Of a stretch of DNA of 64,000 bases, positions 12,850 to 33,174 are shown piece by piece. Positions within the stretch are counted from its first letter, which is position 1. Each line of letters starts with the position of its first letter. Origin of the DNA: Amoebidium appalachense (taxonomy: Eukaryota; Ichthyosporea); assembly GCA_963693365.1 (NCBI GenBank), contig CAVNZM010000009.1:5828001-5892000 (forward strand), given 5' to 3'. Under the pieces are notes generated by a model. The model searched no databases and was not told where the DNA came from. It worked only from the letters and a program-made list of their open reading frames with translations. The position numbers and the translations under genes were made by a program.

Positions 12850-13200
12850 TTCCTCCCCCCCCCCCCCCCCCCCCCCGCTTTCTCCCAACCCACATAAACC
12901 GTCAACCCCCCCCCCCCCCCCCCACCCCCACACACACTCACACGTGTACACACACCCACCCACACCACGTCTCTCCCACCGGCAGCCTGTCTCCACCACT
13001 TGTTTCCTTATTCCACCCATTTTCTTCCTCCCAGATGACGCCACCTCCACCCCATGTAGCAAACCCCCTCAGTCCCCCAATTTCCCCAAAACCAACGGAG
13101 GGCAAGAAAGGAAACAAAAGAAAGTCTTCGAAAAAAACCCATCTTTTTCCCAAAAGAAATTTGAAATGCAGGAAGGTAACACAGGAAGGAAGAACTGATA
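11868..13200 (-). repeat. Right arm of large inverted duplication
   Basis: Reverse-complement counterpart of 9130-10670. Both arms can be read as a short frame containing LAVHDMQPIG and then LMVCPGDTN-[IM]-TGLL, but upstream frames and homopolymers are broken, so I do not call a gene. The arm ends about 120 bp from the stop codon of paralog A. Confidence 0.8.
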
Positions 13201-14317
13201 GAGAGAGAAACCCCCCAGCCCCTCCTCCTCCCCCCCTCCCCCCCCCCCCCCCCCCCTCCCCCCCAAAAAAATAAAAAAAAATCAAAATACAAAAAATAAA
13301 AACAAAATGAAAAAATAATTTCAGTGCGAGCCTCGACATTCCCTGACCAGCATCGATCCATCCACCGAGAACCCAACACACCACACCCACCCATGCCTCA
13401 GCCCTTCCAGATGGGCACGCGCCACACCAGCGCCCTTTAAAATGGACATTGCAACTCGTTTTTCGGTTTCGTTTTTCGCGTTTTTGCCCTCCTCCTCGGA
13501 TTCCTCCCGCAACTCTTCCAGAGCCTTCTCGAAGTACTTTTGCACCGTCTCCATAGCAACGTCGTCTTCACGTGTTTTCACATTCCCAACCCTCCGAGAG
13601 AGCTCCCTTTTCACCCCCGTGTTTACCTTCAGTGCAAGGTGTGACCGTGAGTAGTCGAGCATGGAAATCGGGTTTTTAAATCTGTTTACGAAAATCTCGT
13701 CGTGTTTTTCCTTGGGTGTGTCGTGCACCAGGTAGCTCAAAATGCAAAACATAACTGGGGGCAACGGTACTTCCCTGGCAGTTCCAAAACAGGCGGTCGA
13801 GAACAGGCAGAGTAGCCTTTGTGATTGTGTTACCCCACTTGAATTTCATGCTCAAGTCGGGCCTATATCCGTTAACTTCCTTTGCTTTGGGGTTTATCAT
13901 TGCGCGCTTTCCGTAGGCTCTGTGCTCCCTTTCAACCTCCTTGTCCTCCGTGTCCGAATCGGATCCCCCATTTTTGTCTTCCAGTTTTTCGCACCCGTTA
14001 TCTTCTCTTTCACCTGCCATTTCGTCCATTTCTCCGGTATTTTCATGAACGCTTTCAGGTTTCTTTACGTTTTCCGCCCTTCTAAGGTTATAAGGTCCGC
14101 GCTGGGGAATTTGGGAGGTGGGGGGTTCCTTATTACTGGGCTCATTGGCTGCTCCTTGCGTTTCTGCGTCCAGAGGTACCTGGAAGGAAGGGAGGGACAG
14201 GGGGAGGGGGTGGGGGAGGGGGGAAGAGAGAGAGAGGGGGGGGGGGGGAGGAGGCTGGAAGGAAGAGAGGAAGAGGGGGTGGGGGTGGGGGTGGGGGGGG
14301 GGGAGGGGGGGGGGGGA

Positions 14318-14372
14318 AGTTAGAATGTGTTACAGAATACGAAGAAGTACACATTCACGAAGACAACACCAT
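14318..14372 (-). repeat. Intronic sense repeat, copy D5 (3' end only)
   Basis: On the minus strand: CTGCATGGTGTTGTC, GTGAATGTGTACTTC, ACACATTCTAAC then a C-run, in the last intron of paralog A and in its sense orientation. The acceptor lies about 140 bp downstream. Confidence 0.7.
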
Positions 14373-14432
14373 GCAGACGTTTTTTTCTTTCTTTCTTTTT
14401 TTTTTTCTTTTCCTTTTCTTTTCTTTCTTTCT

Positions 14433-14463
<31 letters not shown>

Positions 14464-15300
14464 GGGAAGGAAGCTTGTGTGCTTCTGTGTGTGTTGCATG
14501 TGCACTTGCCTTGGAATGGGAAAGGGGAGGATCAGGGGACGGGAGGAGGGGGTGTAGGGTAAGCGGAAACTTGGGGGAGGGGGGGAGGGGGGGAGGTGAT
14601 CCTCACCTGTGTTGCCGTATCCAACCCTGGTGTCTTTTGCACAGGCACACACCTCCTCTTCCCTTTTTCCCCTGTCTCACCCTCGTGCCTCCGTTTTCTC
14701 CCCTTTTCTCCCTCCTTCCGCCCCTCTACATCACCACCCTCTGCCCTCGCGCTCATTTGAGTCCCATCCCATAAACTTCTCCCATCTAGATTTCCGTACC
14801 TTTCAACCATATCCGCGTAAACCTCCTTCATTCCACCCCTCTCCTCTTGATTCCCTCCCCTTCCTCCCCTTTCCCCTTGAACACCCCTTCTTTCCTCCTG
14901 AATTTTACCTATTCCACCCCTTTCATATTGAACCCCTCCTCTTCTCTCTTAAGCTCTCCCCCTTACACCCCACTCCTCATCAATTCCACCCCTTCCACCC
15001 CTCTCGTCATAAACCTCACAGCTTCTCTCATAAACTCCCCCACTTTTACCCCTCTTCTCATGCGTTCCATCCTTTCCACCCCTCCCCTCCACCTCTCTCC
15101 CTCCCGCCCCTCTTTGGTCTCTGTAGTGTCCGTTTGCTCTCACATTGCTTGTTCCTTGGTCGTTTCTTCGCAAGGAGCAAAGTTTATTGGTAGGGGTGGT
15201 GGGGGGGGGTTGACTGAGAAATGTTTTGATGAACCCACGAGGCATAATTTGGCTCTTCTGTCGGTATAGCACTTAGGTGCGATACCTGTGGCGTCTGTGC

Positions 15301-15660
<360 letters not shown>

Positions 15661-16119
15661 TGTGCAAATGTGGGTGTGTGTGTGTGTGTTTGCGTGTGTA
15701 AGAGTATTCTTAGACTATGCTTGCATGTGCGAATGTGTGTGCCGACGAGTTTCTCTTAGGTATGTAGGTGAAAGAGGGGAAACAAGTGAACCGGCCCCGA
15801 AGTGGGGAGGGGACTAAGAGAGCGGGTTGGGTAGGTGGGTAATGATAATGGTGGTGGTTGGGGGAGGAGGGGGGAGGGGGAGGGAGGGAGGGAGGGAGGG
15901 AGAGAGAAACGGGCTTGAACTAGCACCGATAGGCGTAAAACCTCATAAGCTCAAAGGGTTGAGGTTTTTCACATAGGAGCAAACGAAAGAGGTCAGAGTG
16001 TTGACACCGGTTCCTAGAAACAGCCCCAGTGAGAGGAGGTGGGGGTTGGAGAGGAGGAGGGTGGCGGCGGCGGCGGGGGGGGGGGGGGGGGGGGGGGGGG
16101 GTAGGGAACAGGCAGCGGG

Positions 16120-16179
<60 letters not shown>

Positions 16180-16929
16180 TGGGAGTGGGGAGGGGGAGGA
16201 GGGGAAGAGGAGGGGGGAAGGGGGGGAAGAGCGGAAAAAGAACATAGAATACGTCTACTCACCTCTGCCCTGCACTGGGGGCAAAAAAGTCTTCCCGCTT
16301 CTTCCTTTACGCCTTCCCCGTCGTCTTCTTCAGTCCCACCCCCTCCACCCCCTCCACCCTCTCTCTCTTCCTCCTCCCTCTCCCCCCCTTCCCCCACGCC
16401 CAACCCTCTCTATCCGCGTCCTCCTACCTCTTTCTCAGTCTGTGCAAGTTTCCTTTTCAGGTCTCCGACCTCCTTTCTGAGTTGGTCTCTCTGTCTCTTC
16501 ACTTCTGTATACGATCCCCTCACCTCACCCCTACCCTCTCTCCTACCCTCTTGGCGTGCGCATTTCTCCCTCTCGCCCATCTCCCTCTCGCGCGCGGAAA
16601 CATTCTTCTCCCTCTCCTTTGCGTCCAAAAGCATCTTCAGAACCTCAATCTCCTTGTTCCTAACTTCCTCCTTTTTCACCTTCCATTCACCCATCTCCCG
16701 CTCAAGATCTCCTGCCTTTTTCTCTCGTTCACTCATCCTCCTCTCCTTCCTTGCGACCTCCCTCTCCCTCTTTTCCACCTGCCTCCCTCTCTTTCACCTC
16801 CTTGTCTTTCTTGTTCACTTGCGAGATTATTTCCTTCACCGGCCTGGTTAGGTTCATCATCATCCCATCCACCATGGTAGGGTCCAAAGCAGGACCCTCC
16901 TCATGCATTCCTTCACCCTCCATTGCGAA

Positions 16930-18445
16930 AAACAACACCAACAACAACCTGCTTGACTTCTCTTTTCCCTTTTCTTCGTTTTCCTTTCCCTTTCTTCCTC
17001 TTCGTTCAAACTCTTTTTCTTGTTTCTAAGCTGCGGCCTCGCAGGTTTACCAAAGGCTTGAACGTGTACTGGTAGCTTTTCGTTTGTTTTTTTTTCGTAT
17101 ACGGGTCTACGTGCGAACCAGCCCGGAATTAGTACGTAATCAGTCTAAAAAGCGACTACTCTGAGCCACCACTTGTTAAGAGTAAAAAGGCCAAATAGTG
17201 GTTCTAAATGATGTCACTGCTCTCCGAAACACCATACGCCTGATCCACGTGCACAGTAAACTGGCAGATCACAAAACGCATTTCACACTGTGACACGTGC
17301 ACACACTCAGGTGTGCACATACGTGTGCACGCTGTTCATGCAGCAGCCACATGGAGTCACACGAATGGCCCCGTTGTGGAAAAAGGCCGAGTTGGCCGGG
17401 GGGCCCCCTACGTAACCACAGCCAAAGTTGAGGCGTTTCTGGTTACATTGGCCATGCATGCATATACGTGTAGTTGTAGCTCGAAATCTTGATGCCAATC
17501 ACGAGGTAGCCATGATGAGACGGCATCTAATATTAGTGACATTCTTATGCACGTTGTGAACGTGGCACGCCATATGTACACGAATTCATTCCGAGGCGAA
17601 AACAAGTGCACCAGGATACACCATTATTGTGAGGTATACGCATACTTGCACGCCTAATATTAGTCACAACATGAGATGGTGACATAATATGCTCAGCCAA
17701 ATCTATAAGCACATATATTAGCGTATCACGGACAAAATATGTATTTCTCGGCAAAAGTTCTCATAAATCCAACTCCTTCTCCTTTATTTCGGATATTCCC
17801 CCATGTAGCTATGATATACCATCTCCCAAAAGCCTCCCAATAGCCTTTTAGGCAAATTTGTGTAAATATGTAAATCGCCACAGGCTTGCCCCCATCCTCT
17901 CTCAAAAACACGCAAAAACACAACTGCGACAAGATCAACTTTAAAAGAACCATGGGAATACAAGGTAAAAAAGAAAACCCCTATAGAAATTGTCCAGTCA
18001 GTCATCTAAAAGCCAAACACTGTCTTTCACACCACACTATGTACATCTCACTCCATACCCACAACTTTGTCTGGGTACTGGTGTCATGCGCGTAACATAT
18101 GCATTCACTCTTCCATTCAACACATCTTTGTTTCGAATTTCGTAAAACGAAAAAAAAGCCGTCTAGACCTGCCCAGCTACCCCCATTCAGATAAGACAAA
18201 CAACCATGTCAAGGGATGGCAAAAAAAACAAAAAAAAAAACATCCCCCCCCCCCCACACCCCCACCCACCACTACCAAAAGGGAAAAAAAAAAAAAAAAA
18301 AAAAAAAAAGAAAAGAAAAAAGAAAAAAAGAAAAATCAGGGCCACACATCAGTGATGCAGTAGAAACCAGGATTGTTGCAAAACGTGGAGTCGGTTTTCA
18401 TTCATAATGGTATCCTTTCTAATACCAACCGTTTTCACTGTCACA

Positions 18446-18491
<46 letters not shown>

Positions 18492-18821
18492 GCCTTGGGG
18501 TTCAAAAACACAGGTATAAACCATCCTGACAGTCAGTCACTCACCCACCCACCCAACCACTCACACACATACACGCACGAACACACACGCATACATATTA
18601 ACACCCACACCAAAAAAAAAAAAAAAAAAAAGACAAAAAAAAGAGAGAAAAAAGAAAAAGAAAAAGAATGAAAGAAAGAAAGAATGAAAGAAAGAAAAGA
18701 TTCAATGAAAGAAAGCCTTGCTCCGAACACACGCACAGACACGCATTCGTATACTCCCCAAAATTGACCTGCCAGTTATCAGGATGCCTTAGGGGAGGGA
18801 AACAATATTTAAAACAAATTT

Positions 18822-18852
<31 letters not shown>

Positions 18853-18950
18853 GGGGGAGGGAGGGAGGGAGGTAGAAATCATCTACAGCCACCCCCCCCC
18901 CCCCCCCCCCCCGCCCCCTCTTCTCTCTTCAAACCACAAAAAAGAACTTT
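16930..18950. other. Intergenic between paralogs A and B
   Basis: No gene supported. At 17330-17600 on the minus strand lies a diverged relative of R1 (TATATGCATGCATGGCCAATG and a GGGGGCC block). Otherwise: poly(C) 18241-18253 and 18450-18489, A-runs with AAAG variants at 18225-18340 and 18613-18715, and a T-run joined to a G-run at about 18819-18856. Confidence 0.5.
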
Positions 18951-18957
18951 GACCCCT

Positions 18958-20131
18958 TCACCACCTGCAGTAAGTCATCTCCCCACCCCTCATCCCCACA
19001 CACCACACCCACCCCTCTCTCAGATGTCCCAGGTTCACGCGCGCGGCACGTGCCCCCTCCGCAATCGCCACGGCAATCCGTTTTTCGGTCTCGTTTTTCC
19101 CGTTTTCCGCCTCCTCCCTGCATTCCTCCCGCAGGTCTTCCAGCGCCTTCTCGAAGTACTTTTGCACCGTATCCATAGCAACGGCGTCGTCACGTGTTTT
19201 CACATCCCCAGCCCTCTGCAACAGAGCCTGCTTTGCCTGCTTGTTGACCTTGAGTGCAAGAAGTGAATCGGTGGAGTGGAGCTGGCGAGAAACCGGGTTT
19301 TTCGGCCTTTTCACGAACAACTCATCCCATTCTCCCTTTGGCGTGGCGTGCACGAGGTAGCTCTGAACGCAAAATAGGACACGGGATATAAACTGAAACT
19401 CAATGGGAGCGATGGTATTTCCTTGGCAGTTGTAGAACAAACGATAGAGAACCGGAAAATCGATACCTTCCGCCAACCTCGGCTTTTCCCCGTACATTTC
19501 AATGAGCTTTTCGTGTTGAAGCGCGCGCGTGCCAAACTGCGGGTGAACTGCCTTGCCGGGAGTACTGTGCGCAGAATTCGTTTCTTCCGTAAATTTGCTC
19601 TCGATTTCCCCTAATCCCTTAACTACACGTCGGAGAGCATGTCGCTGCAAGGGTGTGGGGCTGGCTGTGGAGGGTGTCGAGTTTGAATTCTCCGTTTTCC
19701 CCGTGTTTTTGTTTTTTTCTGGATTCTTCTTCTCTGCGTTCAGAACACGGTTTGATCGGATTTTTGGACGGGAGGAAGGCAAGGCCGTACGGGTTGTTGC
19801 TACCTCGCGTGGACGGAAAGAGGGCGGAGTGGGCTGTGAATGGGTGGATGGGTGAGTACAAAAAAGAAACTGGGGACAGAAAACGTAAAAAGGAAAGGGC
19901 AGAGGCAGAGACAGAGACAGGGAGGGGGGGGATAAGAAGGGGAGGTGCTACCTTGTGGGGAGGGCCGGGATGGGCAGAGGGAAGATAAACAGCGGGAGGT
20001 AGGGGCGGGGGGGAAGGAGGGGGGAGGGGGAGCCAGAGGGAGGGGAAGGTAAAGGAGCCTAAACTGAGGGTCCCCCCACACTTTTCCAAACTTGAAAAAA
20101 GAGAATACTAAGGCATCTCTCCCCCCCTTGC

Positions 20132-20166
<35 letters not shown>

Positions 20167-20258
20167 TCCCCTCTCGAGCGCCGGCCCAAAATCCACACAC
20201 AAACACACAAACGCTCACCCACCCACCCAAACCTTCCCCCCCCCCCCCCCCTTCCCCC

Positions 20259-20289
<31 letters not shown>

Positions 20290-21577
20290 AACAAATGAAA
20301 AAAACCGACCACTTGCGTAGAAGTGAAGAGGCAAACACGTGTGCGTTTGGGTACAAGTGCACGCAAATCATTTCCTATTGATAAGCAAAATTCATAACCA
20401 AGCACAAAGACCTTTGGAATCGTGTGCCTGGGTTTCTAGTATTTAATGGGTCAGAGAGTGAATGAGACATAAATAGCGCCTGCACGTGCGTACGCGCACA
20501 AGCATATGCACACAGGGCTTAACCATTATAATCACGTATTTGTGTATAATACAACGGTTCGCTTCCAACCATGTGGAGTCACCCTCAAGCTGTAGGAAAG
20601 GGGATAAGAAAGGTGTGAGGAGAGGGGGGTGAGAGAAGGAGAGTGAGAGAGAGGGTGAGAGAGGAGGAGGAGAGGGAGACGCCTCGAGAAGAGAAGGGAC
20701 GGGGTGTGGGGGGTCTATTCACCTGTCTTGCATCTACCGTCGGAAACTGTGGCACTCTTTGCATGGGCACATGTTTCTTCTGTGCACCATTTATCTCCCG
20801 CCCACCAGTTCTCTCCTCCATCCTCCTCTTTTGCCCCCTCTCACTTAACGATTCCCTCCGCACAGCTTCCTCTCCTACATCTGCTCTGCTCCTTCTTCCA
20901 TCCAGCCCATCCCTGTTCTCCCTTTCTTCCTCCCTGCCCCTCTCCGAACCTCCTCGATCGTTCTCGTCTCCCCTTGCCTCAATATTTTCCTCGCTTGCGT
21001 TCGACCCCATGGAGCGTGCGGGTTGAAAAGTGTGACACAAAGTCATGTGTGCGAGAGCGCCCACCTCTCCCTCACCCGCACCTGCATGTCCCTCTCCCTC
21101 CACCCCGTCACGCATGTCTTGGCTTTGTGCAGCCTCAGACTTGATGCCCACCCTCTCTCCCTGACGCCCACTCAAATTTTGGCAATCACCACACAGCTCA
21201 TCCTCCCCTTGTTCGAAAATCCCCCTCTCTTCCGCCTCCGTCCCTCTCGCGCGTCTCTCTCTTGGTAGAAGCTTCCTCTTGCGCCCTCCCAATTTTTTTT
21301 CCTTTTTCTCCAAAGCCAACAGCCTGCTCTCAAACTCTCTCTCCCTTGCGCTCAATTCATCTCGCCTCACTTCCAGCTCCTTCGTTTCTCGTTCATGCTC
21401 CTTCTCTCTCAAATCCAACTCTCTCCCCCTCCTCTCCACCTGCGCCTCTCGCTCCTTCATCCTCACCAGGACTTCTTCCTCAATACCCCTCAGCTTTTCC
21501 TTCACGTCATCTTTCAGGTACGCCACTAGGGCATCCACCACTCTCGCACTAACGCCAAACCCACCCTCACCTTCCAT
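18958..21577 (-). CDS. Paralog B, unrecognised coiled-coil protein, intact
   Basis: Two exons: 21577-20723 (285 codons, donor CAG/gtgaat, phase 0) and 19803-18958 (281 residues plus stop, acceptor gcgag/GTA). Total about 566 aa. Residues about 10-110 are a charged K/E/R coiled coil (KEREAQVERRGRELDLREKE), followed by a short Cys pair, ELCGDC, and a low-complexity charged linker. The C-terminal half is the part conserved with copy A: LPVLYRLFYNCQGNTIAP, VQSYLVHATPKGEWDELFVK, NPVS, LALKVNKQAKQALLQRAGDVK, AVAMDTVQKYFEKALEDLRE, NETEKRIAVAI and GWVWCVG. I do not recognise this domain and assign no function. The intron (20722-19804) holds C-runs and CA repeats. The start ATG is supported by the shared MEGEG in both paralogs. 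Confidence 0.7.
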
Positions 21578-21599
21578 GGTCGAAGAAATAACCCCACCC

Positions 21600-23470
21600 C
21601 AAACCAGTTCTTTAACTGGGAATAATCGTGTGTGTCAAGATCATCTTGCTTCATAACGTGCACATGCAGGCTCGGAACATTCAAGTTGCTTACACGGAAA
21701 TCGAAAACGTCAGCATGACTCAACAAAAACTTCTCCGAGCTCAACTAGTCTTACAAATGTTCTTGCCATCATATTCCGTGTAGCAAAAGCAAGCTGTGCC
21801 CAGCATTTGCATGTGCACACATGAGCCGATTACATCACTAGCCTAAACAATGTAGACTTTGAGCCACCGTCGTTGATGTCTTGTGGGAAAAAATGTCTAA
21901 AGAATCTACGTCATCAAGCGGTCGGGTGGGACTAACATGAAGATGTGCATGTATGAATTCCCACGTGCACCAATGTACAGCTCAGAGCGGCTTTCACGTG
22001 GCAGCTCAGGCTGGACGCATGCATACGTATTACGAAGTGTTATGTGCACCATATGCCATGTTTGGCTAGTAGATGTGCAGGTAGGTTCGTATGTAGTTGT
22101 TCTATATTAGCCACGTGAGTGTTAGATACGTGTGAACAGGCAAGCGCATTGCATAGTTAAAACGTTTGTTTTGACATTTTTTCAACGGACCGTCCGTGCG
22201 CATGCATGCGCACGTGGCCCGGGTGTGGAACTTGAGCACGTGTGCGTGCGCCACAATATATAGTTAGCTTTGCACACTGCCTAGGCGTGTGGTTGTTCCG
22301 TGTTTTCAAATAATTAGTAGAGCACAAGCATACCCGGATTCTTTGGGGTGCACGTGACTTCGTGCGCATGCACGGGTGTGTTACGTTCGAGTACCATGTC
22401 ATATGAATGTGCAAATGTTAAATATGCTAGTGTGCGTGTGTGTGTCACGTGTGTGGCGTGTGCCGCGGCATGCATGTGCAATTGTGTGTGTACGTGGGTG
22501 GCCCAAGGTGGCCGGGTGAGTTGGGGGGGGAGGGAGGAACTCAGAGGAGGAATCTTGTCAAAGTTCAACGGATAGGTGCACAAAACAGAAGTCATTTTAT
22601 AGTCACGAAACAACCTGAATCGCAAGAACAAGCAGGATACGTTTGTGTGACACACCTTGGACAATGGTACTTACACAAAAATCGCGCAATCGGATTTATA
22701 TTTCCCACGTCTGGTGGTGCATACATCCAAACGACCCAGCGGCTGGACTTTTGCCTGGTAAAACACGTGCTACACATATAATCGGCCATGTGTTTTCTTC
22801 CTTTCCCTCGAACTTTTTCTTCGAATCCAGAAATTTCTCTAGAACTTCGTTTCGGCCCAATTGATACGTGCTTATGTACACACACACCTCATGAACATGC
22901 CACATACATTTCGGCTTTCCCCATGTATATACCAGCCCATTTGCCTATAAGTCACAGCACACTTTTTCTGCACTTCGTTTGCATATGCATAGAATATAAA
23001 CGGTACCCCGTCCCAGCTACACCCGTAGTCTCACGCGCACATGCGGTACATGCGCACACGCGCACTGCGTTAAATATATGCGCACACATCTATAAAACAT
23101 CACTCACGTTACACGTCGCGCACCGGAAAGAAAGACACATACGGTTCAGCAAAACTTGGGAAAAAGGAACAAACAACAAAGTAGGTAGATAAAAGAAACT
23201 GGCAGACACGGTTCAGAGCGCACATGTACATGTACGGCAAACAAGTGTACACACACAAGAAAACCAACACTACTTGTCTCACTCAGAGGGGGGTCTGGCA
23301 CACTGTACATGCAAACTGTACAACTGTCGCTCTCGCCGGGTACTTCAGATATCCCTGCACTGCCACCATCAACACCATTTAAAACCACACAAATCCCACA
23401 AAACTTCATAAACCCCCCAGCCCAAAAATTCCACATCCCCCGACCTCACACACACACAGGTCACCCACCC
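21600..23470. other. Intergenic between paralog B and DDX3-like gene
   Basis: No gene supported. The sequence is mixed composition, rich in CACGTG, GCATGC and ATGCAT words but without a long simple repeat. Several ORFs of 60-135 codons exist but none has a recognisable domain or a convincing splice structure. Confidence 0.4.
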
Positions 23471-23479
23471 ACCACCCAC

Positions 23480-30729
<7,250 letters not shown>

Positions 30730-31417
30730 ACTGACAATGACGCCGGCAGCGCTGCCCACACCAAACTAAACTACGTTTACCCTTCGAGAAAAGCACACAG
30801 CAGACGTAAGGAGTTGTCCGCTGGGAATCTAGTCGCTTTTTTTTTTCGGGGCGCTAAGCAAGGAAAGGGGGGCAGCTTGGGTTCGCTTGCCAGGGAGGAA
30901 CAAGAAAGTGGAGCGTGGACCGGGCATTTTATGACCACGGGGTAGATGTGGTGCGCCAATCACATCGCGCCAAACACTGCGCCAATCCCGTGCCGTAAGC
31001 TTTGCGCAAGGTGGGGCAATTCGGACCGGTTCCTTCAACTTGGCGGGCAGGGGGGGGGGAAAGGCCGGGGGAGGGGAGGGAGAGGGAATGAGGGGGTCCC
31101 CATGAAGGTGAGGGGGCGGTTTATGTGAAAAATAAAAGAAGGGAGGCGTAGGGAGGAGGGAAGGCACACCTTAATCTAGCAGCTTGTAGGAGGTCGGGGG
31201 CACAATGCATGAGTGAGGAACAAAGATCTAGAGGCACAACAGTGATGAACATTCGGATGATGTATACAACACAGATGTCGTCGAATGAAAGTTGCTCAGG
31301 AGCGGAAGATCGTAGAGGTAGGTTGCTCATTTATAGACGGTCGAAACCCGTGTGCTGCGACCTGCAGCCACAGGAGAAAGAATCACTAATCACTGGACAA
31401 CATGACCCCAAATGTGA

Positions 31418-31779
31418 ATGGGCATGGCGACCCAGATCTTCTGCATGGAGGGAATCACAAACTCGTCTGGTGAAGAAAGTGCTAATCAATCATACGGCAC
31501 CTTCAGTCTTCACTCTGCCCTTTACCCCCTTGCTCAGCAGGAAGCTGCTACGGAGCAGTACGCCTATGCATGGGCTCAGAATAGATGGTGTGCAAAATGC
31601 AGTTTGGTGAACACTCTACCAGAAGTCACCAAGCGCTTGCACGAAGGTCTTAGTAAGCTAACTCAGCCGGTCCAGCCAGCCACAAAACGTGTAAGCTATC
31701 ATTCATGCCATAACAATAATATTTACAAGGGAACACTTTCTAGGGGTTGAACGTACAACTAATAGTCAGTGCCCCCCTC

Positions 31780-31811
<32 letters not shown>

Positions 31812-32144
31812 CGCCCCCCCTTCTAGGCGGCGCCAGTTAACCTTAACCAGACGTTCAAAGAGCAGCCTCCTCCGCATCACGCTTTTTCCGCGTCATCGTT
31901 GATTCGTTATCTGACTCAGCTTGAGTATTTTTCCTGCAGAAAGAGATTCCAAATACTAAGTGAGGCACAGTACACGAGTTGGGTTATACACTGTCACATG
32001 TCTTATTATGGCCTTCAGAACAAAAACAGACACAAAACATCCTTTTCGTCCGTGAGGTATATATGGGTAGGCAGAAGTAGGGGAGACGGAATAAGATGCG
32101 AGCGTGTGAAAAAAGCTCAATTATATCTTGAGGGTAAGAGGTGA
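31418..32144 (+). CDS. Candidate two-exon gene, unrecognised
   Basis: Exon 31418-31690 (91 codons, donor AAACGT/gtaagc, phase 0) joins exon 31827-32144 (acceptor ttctag, TGA at 32142-32144), giving about 196 aa. A stop lies just before the ATG at 31418; the next ATG at 31424 has a better context. Visible text: LHSALYPLAQQEAATEQYAY, WAQNRWCAKCSLVNTLPEV, KRLHEGLSKLTQ, then SLIRYLTQLEYFSCRKRF. No low complexity, balanced composition and clean splice sites argue for a real gene. A further intron could start at GAGG/gtaaga near 32134 or AA/gtgagg near 31960, so the C-terminus is uncertain. A possible upstream exon or leader is at 31209-31316 (donor AGAG/gtaggt). I do not recognise the family. Confidence 0.5.
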
Positions 32145-32277
32145 TGGGTAAATGGTGGTTGTGCACGCATGTGCGGTGGAGGAGCGTGTGGTGAGAGGGG
32201 AGCCGCTCTGGGCGGAGCCTCGGAAGAGGGGAAGAGGGGGGGGGGGGGGGGGGGGGAGGGGGGGGGGAAAGGAAGGC

Positions 32278-32481
32278 CTACTTCGTCTGATCTGAACGGA
32301 GCGCATGATTCTGTGAGCGAGCTTGTTGGCCGTCCTTTGCCTGGTTGTGTCTCTCCGTGGAGGTTAAGGTAGTTCGCAGAAAACGGTGGTTGATGCGCTT
32401 GCGTTTCTCATCGCTCCTGGTAGCAGATGAGTGTGAAAAATAGATCCACACATGGCATGGAACCCGTACTCTGCCCCCCCC

Positions 32482-32560
<79 letters not shown>

Positions 32561-33143
32561 CCCCTTCCTCCCCCTCAACTCATCTCTTCTCCTCACAACG
32601 ACCTCCCTGTCAACCCCCCACCTCCCCCTTCCCCCCTCCCCCTCAAACACGCACACATATTAGAGCGCTTCAATATCTCTCACTACCTTCTCTCTCTACC
32701 ATAGTTGTTCACTGGTCGACCACCAGATCTGCCCCTTTCCTCATAATACTGCCACACCTCACATCTGCATAACTTTAGACGGATATTAACCATCAAGCGG
32801 CACTTACCATCCTGTAACACCAAGGTTGGAGGCTCTCTCACTTCCACGGTTGGCCTCGTCCAGCAGCTGCTTAATGGCCAACCTGCACCGCCGATGTTAC
32901 CAATAACATGTCAGATGCATGCTCCAGCAGCTGGGAAAGGCAGTCTGCAGATGCTTGTTGCAGAAGCGAAGGTGCGAGCAAGAAATATGCATTTACGAAG
33001 TTGCGACTCTGGGGATGGTGGGTTGGGGCGGCGTTTTTTGTAGGGGGGCGTGAGGGGAGAGGGGGTGAAGGGGGGGGAGGGGGGATGAAGGGGGGAATGA
33101 CATGTGGAACTGAGGAGAGAGGAAAAGGTGGAGAGGGGGGGGG

Positions 33144-33174
<31 letters not shown>

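Noticed and set aside
22440-22781. ORF of 113 codons between paralog B and the helicase
   Set aside because: No domain, no splice support, and overlapping ORFs of similar length on the other strand.
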